Assembly (NCBI GenBank): GCA_011330545.1
Contig: DRQI01000436.1
Coordinates: 1 to 5,583, forward strand
Reading direction: 5' to 3'
Length of the DNA stretch: 5,583 nt
Origin: Flavobacteriia bacterium
Lineage (GTDB): Bacteria; Bacteroidota; Bacteroidia; Flavobacteriales; Flavobacteriaceae
Under the pieces are notes generated by a model, which saw only the letters and a program-made list of their open reading frames with translations, ran no database searches and had not been told where the DNA came from. A program made the translations under genes and the position numbers. Of this stretch, positions 1 to 5,583 are shown in pieces. Each line of letters starts with the position of its first letter. Position 1 is the stretch's first letter.

Positions 1-1025
1 ATTAAAAATTTAAACGGAATAATTTCTTGAAATTTAGAATCTTTTATTTCTATATTGCCAAATTTATCCGAGTATTCTTTTAGTGTATTAAGTTCGATAA
101 AATCGCCGGTTTTTGATATTCTCCAAGTACCGGTAAATTGTTTTGTTAAATTGTTTTCAAATAACGTATGTTTACCGGTATATATCATTTTAAATGAATT
201 TGATTGAAATTCAATACGTATTTTAGGATACTCTATATCCTTATCAAATAAAATAAAATCAAAATTTTCTGATTTTCTAAAATCATTAGTGGAAATCCAA
301 TTACCGATGATACGTTGCTTGATAGAATCAATTTTTTTTGAACTTGGAAACTCCTTTTTTATAAGGGTCAGGTTGTGTTTAACAGGATATGCTCCTCCTT
401 GATTAAAGAAGGTAAAACCCGAATAGGCATTATTGCCAATGGAGTCGAATTTAAGGATGTATTCTTGCATGTTCGAATGATTGATAATCTTCAAAAAAGC
501 CAAGCCGTATTCTTCAAAATAGCTCCATTCACCAAAATCAATGATATGAAAATCATCAAAATTTGTTTTTATTAAAACTTTTGAAGAATCTAAAAAACGG
601 TATGTTTTATGTATTGAATCACTTTCTTTAGTACTCCAAATAGTATTAGCCAAGGTTTTCTTTTTATAATCTTTATCCTTAAAAGTTTTTTTAATTTTTA
701 TAAAAATGAAATCAGAAGAATCATTTGGGGTAACAATTAACTTATGGTTGATTATTTTTGCTTTTAATGGGGTTTGAAGCGAGTCGTGTTTAAATTGATA
801 ATAATCCTTTACTGCACTCCATGTAAAATAAGTAAGGTTTTGCCTATTACTGACGGTTGCCATATTATTTTCTGAAATGTTTAATACGGTTAGAAGATTG
901 TAAAAAAATGGATTTTCTTCTCTATGATCAATGGCAGCTTCGCCAAGCCATACTCCAATAATTTTATCTTGGCTGTATAGCAAACAGCTAAAGAGAAGGA
1001 AAATTATAAGTATTATTTTCTTCAC
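1..1025 (-). CDS. Secreted protein of unknown function with three lipocalin-like repeats (C-terminus beyond window)
   Basis: I do not recognise this gene. The frame is open for 341 codons and runs off the left edge, so the stop is missing. No ATG lies near the start. GTG at 1025 gives a compact signal peptide (MKKIILIIFLLFSCLLYSQ); an in-frame TTG at 1034 would add Met-Asn-Lys in front. The signal has a Lys-rich start and a hydrophobic core, and ends in Tyr-Ser-Gln, a common flavobacterial signal peptidase I site. Cys14 sits in a poor lipobox (LFSC followed by LL), so a lipoprotein is less likely. The mature part shows three similar units of about 105-115 residues. Each opens with a Trp motif (IIGVW at 22-26, LANTIW at 125-130, IIGNW at 239-243) and has a second Trp 37-58 residues later (W69, W167, W301). 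FTGTWRISKTGDFIEL at 297-312 is typical of Bacteroidota lipocalin-like beta-barrels. A periplasmic or surface location is inferred; no ligand or enzymatic residue is visible. Confidence 0.85.
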   Translation of the reverse strand, partial: MKKIILIIFLLFSCLLYSQDKIIGVWLGEAAIDHREENPFFYNLLTVLNISENNMATVSNRQNLTYFTWSAVKDYYQFKHDSLQTPLKAKIINHKLIVTPNDSSDFIFIKIKKTFKDKDYKKKTLANTIWSTKESDSIHKTYRFLDSSKVLIKTNFDDFHIIDFGEWSYFEEYGLAFLKIINHSNMQEYILKFDSIGNNAYSGFTFFNQGGAYPVKHNLTLIKKEFPSSKKIDSIKQRIIGNWISTNDFRKSENFDFILFDKDIEYPKIRIEFQSNSFKMIYTGKHTLFENNLTKQFTGTWRISKTGDFIELNTLKEYSDKFGNIEIKDSKFQEIIPFKFL

Positions 1026-1042
1026 TTTATTCAATTTAAAAG

Positions 1043-1065
1043 AAAAAACCCTCCAAACAGGAGGG
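1043..1065 (-). terminator. Intrinsic terminator of clpC
   Basis: Read on the minus strand, a perfect six-pair GC-rich stem (CCCTCC at 1065-1060, GGAGGG at 1054-1049) closes a five-base loop TGTTT. It is followed at once by six T residues (1048-1043), then C and four more T. It begins 7 bases after the clpC stop codon. There is no T-run on the plus-strand side, so it acts in one direction only. The 3' arm GGAGGG resembles a Shine-Dalgarno sequence and lies 14 bases before the TTG candidate start of the next gene. That is too far for a good ribosome site, and such sites are little used in Bacteroidota. Confidence 0.9.
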
Positions 1066-1072
1066 TGCAGAA

Positions 1073-3622
1073 TTAATCTTCTTTTTCTTCAACAGATTTT
1101 TTGGCCTTTTTAATTTTGATGGTCAACTCATCTTTTTTCTCATCAAAATCCATAAAAATACTGTCGTTTTCCTTGAGTTTAGAATTGACAATCTTTTCAG
1201 CCAAAGCATCTTCTATATATTTTTGAATGGCCCGTTTTAACGGCCGTGCCCCATATTGCCTGTCAAAACCTTTGTCGGCAATATAATCTTTGGCTTTTTC
1301 GCTCAATGTTAACGTGTAGCCTAAGCCGTCAATTCGTTTTAATAATTTTTCTAACTCAATATCAATAATGGCATGAATATCTTCTTTTTCCAATGCATTG
1401 AAGACAATAACATCATCAATTCTATTTAAAAATTCAGGCGCAAAACTTTTTTTCAAGGCATTTTCAATGACACTTTTAGCATGTGCATCTGCTTGTTGTT
1501 TTCTGGCGGCGGTACCAAAACCTACACCGGCACCAAAATCTTTCAACTGGCGCGAGCCAATATTAGAAGTCATAATAATAATGGTATGCCTGAAGTCTAT
1601 TTTTCGCCCTAAACTATCGGTAATGTATCCGTCGTCTAAAATTTGCAGAAGCATATTAAATACATCGGGGTGTGCTTTTTCAATTTCATCTAATAAAACA
1701 ACGGCGTAAGGTTTACGGCGTATTTTTTCTGTCAATTGCCCACCTTCTTCATACCCTACATATCCCGGAGGCGCACCGATAAGCCGCGATATGGCAAATT
1801 TTTCCATATATTCACTCATGTCAATGCGTACCAAGGCATCGGGCGAGTCAAATAATTCGGTAGCCAAGACTTTTGCCAATTGCGTTTTGCCCACTCCGGT
1901 TTGCCCTAAAAAGATAAAAGAACCGATGGGTTTATTTGGGTCTTTTAATCCAACACGGTTACGTTGTATCGCTTTTACAACTTTGCTAACCGCTTCATCT
2001 TGCCCTATTACTTTTCCTTTGATTAAATTGGGTAAATCGGCCAAACGGGCACTTTCTGCTTCGGCAATTCTATTGACCGGAATACCGGTCATCATAGAAA
2101 CTACTTCGGCAACATTATCTTCGGTAACGGTTTCTTTATGTAATTTCGATTGGTCTTCCCAAGCCTGTTGTGCAGCTACCAATTCTTTTTCTATGCGTTT
2201 TTCATCATCGCGCAAGCGTGCCGCTTCTTCATATTTTTGGCTCTTCACTACACTGTTTTTCAGTTCTCTAACCTCTTCAAGTTGTTTTTCTAGTTCAACT
2301 ACTTGTTTGGGTACGACGATGTTCATAATATGAATTCTTGACCCTGCTTCGTCTAGTGCGTCAATGGCTTTGTCGGGTAAAAACCGGTCTGTCATATACC
2401 TGTTGGTCAATTTTACACAGGCTTCGATAGCATCATCGGTATAAATTACATTGTGATGTTCTTCGTATTTGTCTTTTATATTTTGTAATATTTGTATGGT
2501 TTCTTCTACCGAAGTAGGCTCTACCATTACTTTTTGAAAGCGGCGTTCTAACGCCCCGTCTTTTTCTATATTTTGACGGAATTCATCTAAGGTAGTAGCC
2601 CCGATACATTGTATTTCGCCTCGTGCCAATGCCGGCTTAAACATATTAGAAGCATCTAATGAACCCGTAGCGCCACCGGCACCTACGATGGTATGAATCT
2701 CATCGATAAAAAGGATAATGTCATCATTTTTTTCCAATTCATTCATCAGGGCTTTCATGCGCTCTTCAAATTGCCCGCGGTATTTTGTACCGGCAACCAA
2801 ACTTGCCAAGTCTAATGAAACAATGCGTTTGTTAAATAAAATACGTGAAACTTTTCGCTGAATAATTCGCAATGCCAAGCCTTCGGCAATGGCCGATTTA
2901 CCTACACCGGGCTCGCCGATTAAAATAGGATTGTTCTTTTTGCGGCGGCTCAATATCTGTGAAATACGTTCTATTTCTTTTTTACGGCCCACTACGGGGT
3001 CTAACTTGCCTTCTTCGGCCAATTGTGTTAAGTCTCTTCCGAAGTTGTCTAAAACGGGTGTTTTAGACTTTGAGCTAGACTTTGACGATTTAGCACTTCC
3101 TTCAAACGGATTTTGCTTCGGTTCGTCGAAATCATCATCTCTGGTACTTTCAGCTTTGGGGCCTTCTACTCCGTCTTCATCTGTAAATAATTGACTAAAG
3201 ATAGATTTTACTTCATCATAGTCAATATCAAATTTATTGAGCAATTTTGTAGTGGGGTCATTTTCATTGCGCAATACACACAATAATAAATGTGCCGTAC
3301 TCACCGCTTTACTTTTAAATAATTTAGCTTCTAAAAAGGTAGTTTTCAAGGCCTTTTCAGCTTGTTTGGTCAGATGTAAGCTCTTTTTATCGTTTCCCGA
3401 ATAGGTATTTATATTTGCAGGGCTCAATCCTTCAATTTTCTTACGAAGCATTTCCAAATCAACATCCAGTGCATTTAACACATCAATAGCTTCCCCATTA
3501 GCCTTGCGAAGTAAGCCTAACATTAAATGCTCGGTACCAATGAAATCATGCCCTAATCGCAATGCTTCCTCTTTACTGTAAGCAATTACGTCTTTAACTT
3601 TTGGTGAAAAATTATCGTCCAT
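1073..3622 (-). CDS. clpC: ATP-dependent Clp protease ATP-binding subunit ClpC (Hsp100 unfoldase)
   Basis: This is a complete 849-residue class I Hsp100 AAA+ protein. The family forms hexamers that unfold cytoplasmic proteins and feed them to ClpP. In order: an N-terminal double Clp-N repeat (about 1-145, with GTEH at 29-32 and the weaker STAH at 108-111); an acidic then Ser/Lys-rich linker (about 146-190); the first ATPase (Walker A GEPGVGKS 236-243, pore loop YRG 281-283, Walker B ILFIDE 303-308, GATT 341-344, arginine pair 360-361); a coiled-coil M-domain of UVR type (about 437-490); and the second ATPase (Walker A GQTGVGKT 573-580, pore GYVG 620-623, Walker B VVLLDE 641-646, sensor Asn687, Arg734, sensor-2 GARP 791-794). 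VGF at 700-702 matches the ClpP-docking loop of ClpC. The single short M-domain separates it from ClpB, and the UVR-type coiled coil separates it from ClpA. The ATG at 3622 starts exactly at the Clp-N domain, with no clear ribosome site. Length is normal. Unusual residues are Ala110, Tyr464 and Gln575. Confidence 0.97.
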   Translation of the reverse strand: MDDNFSPKVKDVIAYSKEEALRLGHDFIGTEHLMLGLLRKANGEAIDVLNALDVDLEMLRKKIEGLSPANINTYSGNDKKSLHLTKQAEKALKTTFLEAKLFKSKAVSTAHLLLCVLRNENDPTTKLLNKFDIDYDEVKSIFSQLFTDEDGVEGPKAESTRDDDFDEPKQNPFEGSAKSSKSSSKSKTPVLDNFGRDLTQLAEEGKLDPVVGRKKEIERISQILSRRKKNNPILIGEPGVGKSAIAEGLALRIIQRKVSRILFNKRIVSLDLASLVAGTKYRGQFEERMKALMNELEKNDDIILFIDEIHTIVGAGGATGSLDASNMFKPALARGEIQCIGATTLDEFRQNIEKDGALERRFQKVMVEPTSVEETIQILQNIKDKYEEHHNVIYTDDAIEACVKLTNRYMTDRFLPDKAIDALDEAGSRIHIMNIVVPKQVVELEKQLEEVRELKNSVVKSQKYEEAARLRDDEKRIEKELVAAQQAWEDQSKLHKETVTEDNVAEVVSMMTGIPVNRIAEAESARLADLPNLIKGKVIGQDEAVSKVVKAIQRNRVGLKDPNKPIGSFIFLGQTGVGKTQLAKVLATELFDSPDALVRIDMSEYMEKFAISRLIGAPPGYVGYEEGGQLTEKIRRKPYAVVLLDEIEKAHPDVFNMLLQILDDGYITDSLGRKIDFRHTIIIMTSNIGSRQLKDFGAGVGFGTAARKQQADAHAKSVIENALKKSFAPEFLNRIDDVIVFNALEKEDIHAIIDIELEKLLKRIDGLGYTLTLSEKAKDYIADKGFDRQYGARPLKRAIQKYIEDALAEKIVNSKLKENDSIFMDFDEKKDELTIKIKKAKKSVEEKED

Positions 3623-3671
3623 ACAATTGATTTATAGTGTAAAATTAGTAGATTTTTTTAATATAGTCTTA

Positions 3672-3700
3672 CAAAAGTTATACCTAAGTTTTAATAACAA
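3672..3700 (-). promoter_or_regulatory. Candidate clpC promoter, flavobacterial sigma-A type
   Basis: On the minus strand, TTG (3700-3698), a 17-base spacer and TAACTTTTG (3680-3672) fit the Flavobacterium pattern of TTG, 17-23 bases, then TAnnTTTG. The downstream box matches 7 of 8 positions in either of two alignments. Transcription would begin near 3665, giving a leader of about 43 bases before the clpC ATG. I see no CIRCE element (HrcA) and no CtsR-type heptad repeat, so classical Gram-positive heat-shock control is not supported. The match is by eye in very AT-rich DNA. Confidence 0.5.
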
Positions 3701-3743
3701 GCTAAAATAGTGAAAACCAGCCTATTTACCACCCTTTATTGTT

Positions 3744-3763
3744 AATAAATAATAATAATAAAT
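3744..3763. repeat. Short AAT simple repeat between clpC and gyrA
   Basis: Four perfect AAT units (3748-3759) are flanked by AAAT on both sides. The tract lies upstream of both candidate promoters, about 44 bases beyond the clpC upstream promoter element and about 85 bases before the gyrA ATG. It could act as a flexible AT-rich upstream element or could vary in copy number, but at this length it may simply reflect base composition. The rest of the 222-base intergenic region (3623-3844) holds only the two candidate promoters; I see no RNA gene or small ORF there. Confidence 0.4.
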
Positions 3764-3777
3764 CCACTTTTATATAA

Positions 3778-3807
3778 CTGAAAAAAAACAGAATTGTTGT
3801 ATATTGC
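3778..3807 (+). promoter_or_regulatory. Weak candidate gyrA promoter
   Basis: TATATTGC (3800-3807) matches 6 of 8 positions of the Bacteroidota TAnnTTTG box. Nineteen bases upstream is CTG (3778-3780), a poor version of the TTG element. Transcription would begin near 3813, leaving about 30 bases of A-rich leader ending in AAAGAAGTAT before the gyrA ATG. A-rich leaders without a Shine-Dalgarno sequence are normal in this group. This is the best candidate I could find, but it is weak, and the true start could lie elsewhere in this AT-rich stretch. Confidence 0.25.
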
Positions 3808-3844
3808 CAGCTTATTAAAAAACCAATAAAAATTAAAGAAGTAT

Positions 3845-5583
3845 ATGGCAGAAGGTGAAAAATTAATTCCCGTAAATATTGAAGATGAGATGAAGTCATC
3901 TTACATTGATTATTCAATGTCTGTGATTGTATCTAGAGCATTACCAGATGTACGCGACGGTTTAAAACCCGTACATAGAAGGGTACTTTTCGGAATGCAT
4001 GAATTAGGAATTAAAGCTACAGGAGCGCATAAAAAGTCAGCTAGGGTAGTAGGTGAAGTTTTAGGTAAGTACCACCCGCATGGAGATACCTCTGTATATG
4101 ATGCAATGGTACGTATGGCACAATCATGGAGTATGCGTTATGAAATTGTTGACGGACAAGGGAACTTTGGTTCTCCTGACGGTGATAGCCCCGCAGCAAT
4201 GCGTTATACAGAAGTAAGAATGCGTAAAATATCAGAAGAAATGTTGTCTGATATTGATAAAGACACAGTAGACCATCGTTTAAATTTTGATGATACATTA
4301 AAAGAACCTACGGTGTTGCCAACCCGAATTCCGAGTTTATTGGTAAATGGCGCCTCGGGTATTGCCGTGGGGATGGCCACGAATATGGCACCACATAACC
4401 TTACAGAAGTAATTAACGGTACTGTTGCTTATATCGATAATAACGAGATTGAAATAGATGAGTTGATGCAACACATCAAAGCCCCTGATTTTCCAACAGG
4501 AGGAATTATTTATGGTTACGATGGCGTAAAAGATGCTTTTCATACCGGTAGGGGACGTATTGTAATGCGTGCAAAGACCGTTTTTGAAGAAGTTAATGGC
4601 AGGGAATGTATTGTAGTTACAGAATTGCCTTATCAAGTAAATGGAGCTGAGTTGATGAAAAAAACAGCCGATTTGGTCAATGATAAAAAAATTGAAGGAA
4701 TCGCAACGGTTAGAGACGAAACCAGTAGAAAAGGCCGTAGGTTGGTGTATGTATTAAAAAGAGATGCTATTCCAAATATCGTACTCAATAAACTTTATAA
4801 ATACACTGCTTTACAAACCTCATTTAGCGTCAACAATATCGCTTTGGTCAATGGCAGGCCTGAGTTATTGAATTTAAAACAGCTCATCGGACATTTTGTT
4901 GACCACAGGCATGAAGTAGTAGTTAGAAGAACTAAATTTGAGTTAAAGAAAGCCGAAGCCCGGGCACATATTTTAGAAGGATTAATCATTGCATCAGATA
5001 ATATTGATGAAGTTATTAAGATAATAAGAGCTTCTAAAAATGCTGAGGAAGCCCGTGAAAATTTGATAAAACGCTTTGAATTGTCAGAAATTCAATCTAA
5101 AGCGATTGTTGAAATGAGACTGAGGCAGTTAACCGGTTTAGAGCAAGATAAACTACGTTCTGAATATGAAGATATCATGAAGCTGATAGAAGACTTAAAA
5201 GATATATTGGCTGACGAATCTCGCAGGATGAGTATCATTAAAGAAGAATTAATAGAGATAAGAGAAAAATATGGAGACGAGCGCCGGTCAGTAATTGAAT
5301 ATGCCGGTGGCGATTTGAGTATTGAAGATATGATTCCGAATTCTAAAGTGGTGGTTACCATTTCACATGCCGGATATATAAAACGTACTAATTTAGATGA
5401 ATATAAAGTACAAAATAGGGGAGGCCGCGGCCAAAGGGGAGTAGCTACCAGAAATGAAGATTTCTTAGAACATTTATTTGTAGCCACCAACCATCAATAC
5501 ATGCTCTATTTTACAAAAAAAGGAAAAGTATTTTGGATGCGCGTATATGAAATTCCCGAAGGCGGAAAAACATCAAAAGGCAG
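3845..5583 (+). CDS. gyrA: DNA gyrase subunit A (C-terminal part beyond window)
   Basis: GyrA is the DNA-cleaving subunit of the A2B2 gyrase, which uses ATP to introduce negative supercoils. The 579 codons present cover the N-terminal cleavage-reunion domain and the start of the C-terminal wrapping domain; the family usually has about 800-900 residues. The ATG at 3845 starts the typical leader [20 protein letters not shown]. Key parts are the winged-helix DNA-binding region with the quinolone-resistance-determining segment ([20 protein letters not shown] at 66-85); catalytic Tyr121 in AAMRYTE, with Arg120 before it; the intercalating Ile173 in [11 protein letters not shown]; a long coiled-coil arm (about 355-480); and a GyrA-box at 523-529 reading QNRGGRG. 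That box marks a gyrase and argues against topoisomerase IV ParC. Thr82 and Asp86 correspond to E. coli Ser83 and Asp87, so no classic quinolone-resistance change is seen. The gene diverges from clpC and has no frameshift. Confidence 0.97.
   Translation, partial: MAEGEKLIPVNIEDEMKSSYIDYSMSVIVSRALPDVRDGLKPVHRRVLFGMHELGIKATGAHKKSARVVGEVLGKYHPHGDTSVYDAMVRMAQSWSMRYEIVDGQGNFGSPDGDSPAAMRYTEVRMRKISEEMLSDIDKDTVDHRLNFDDTLKEPTVLPTRIPSLLVNGASGIAVGMATNMAPHNLTEVINGTVAYIDNNEIEIDELMQHIKAPDFPTGGIIYGYDGVKDAFHTGRGRIVMRAKTVFEEVNGRECIVVTELPYQVNGAELMKKTADLVNDKKIEGIATVRDETSRKGRRLVYVLKRDAIPNIVLNKLYKYTALQTSFSVNNIALVNGRPELLNLKQLIGHFVDHRHEVVVRRTKFELKKAEARAHILEGLIIASDNIDEVIKIIRASKNAEEARENLIKRFELSEIQSKAIVEMRLRQLTGLEQDKLRSEYEDIMKLIEDLKDILADESRRMSIIKEELIEIREKYGDERRSVIEYAGGDLSIEDMIPNSKVVVTISHAGYIKRTNLDEYKVQNRGGRGQRGVATRNEDFLEHLFVATNHQYMLYFTKKGKVFWMRVYEIPEGGKTSKG

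Noticed and set aside
375..575. Short plus-strand open frame opposite the secreted-protein gene
   Set aside because: The minus strand here carries one continuous 341-codon frame with a clear signal peptide and repeat structure, so this is its shadow.
1006..1065. Possibility that the secreted protein is a lipoprotein anchored at Cys14
   Set aside because: The context LFSC followed by LL lacks the usual small residue at -2 and the Ser/Gly after Cys, and a good Tyr-Ser-Gln cleavage site follows five residues later.
931..1113. 60-codon plus-strand open frame crossing the terminator and the clpC 3' end
   Set aside because: It spans the ends of two minus-strand genes and the terminator and has no promoter or motif.
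1398..1709. 103-codon plus-strand open frame opposite the ClpC second ATPase domain
   Set aside because: It is fully antisense to conserved coding sequence and has no start context or motif of its own.
1791..2333. 180-codon open frame on the plus strand inside clpC
   Set aside because: It is antisense to the most conserved part of ClpC, has a Ser/Thr-rich composition typical of an antisense reading, and shows no recognisable domain.
2889..3194. 101-codon plus-strand open frame opposite the ClpC Walker A region
   Set aside because: It is a shadow of the GEPGVGKS region and the Ser/Lys linker, with no independent support.
3705..3727. Inverted repeat AAATAG / CTATTT with an 11-base spacer just upstream of the clpC promoter, considered as an operator
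   Set aside because: Six AT-rich base pairs are expected by chance in this sequence, and the arms do not extend further.
3726..3917. 63-codon minus-strand open frame across the gyrA start
   Set aside because: It overlaps the gyrA start and the intergenic AT-rich tract; the hydrophobic look comes from base composition.
5092..5490. 132-codon minus-strand open frame inside gyrA
   Set aside because: It is antisense to the GyrA arm and GyrA-box, which are clearly coding on the plus strand.

Overview
The window looks like chromosomal core DNA from a member of the Bacteroidota, most likely Flavobacteriia. Four things point there: AT-rich composition; no clear Shine-Dalgarno sequences in front of the genes; a secretion signal ending in the Tyr-Ser-Gln pattern common in this group; and a candidate promoter upstream of clpC of the flavobacterial type (TTG, 17 bases, then a TAnnTTTG-like box). 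The two recognisable genes are typical Bacteroidota versions of clpC and gyrA.

Layout, left to right. Positions 1-1025 (minus strand) hold the N-terminal 341 codons of a secreted protein of unknown function that runs off the left edge. It appears to consist of three tandem lipocalin-like units. Positions 1043-1065 form an intrinsic terminator for clpC. Positions 1073-3622 (minus) are a complete clpC, encoding an 849-residue Hsp100 unfoldase of the ClpCP protease. Positions 3623-3844 are a 222-base divergent intergenic region with a good candidate clpC promoter and a weak candidate gyrA promoter. Positions 3845-5583 (plus) are gyrA, encoding DNA gyrase subunit A, with 579 codons present and the C-terminal part beyond the right edge.

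ClpC (protein quality control) and GyrA (DNA supercoiling) are transcribed away from each other and share only the control region; nothing suggests a joint function. The unknown secreted protein lies in the same direction as clpC, but the clpC terminator separates them. Its start codon lies only 9-18 bases beyond the terminator's T-run, so its transcription is an open question.

I found no mobile element, CRISPR array, RNA gene or clearly novel system. The points most worth a second look are residue changes in ClpC at known partner-binding sites, the tandem-repeat secreted protein, and the terminator squeezed into that gene's leader.
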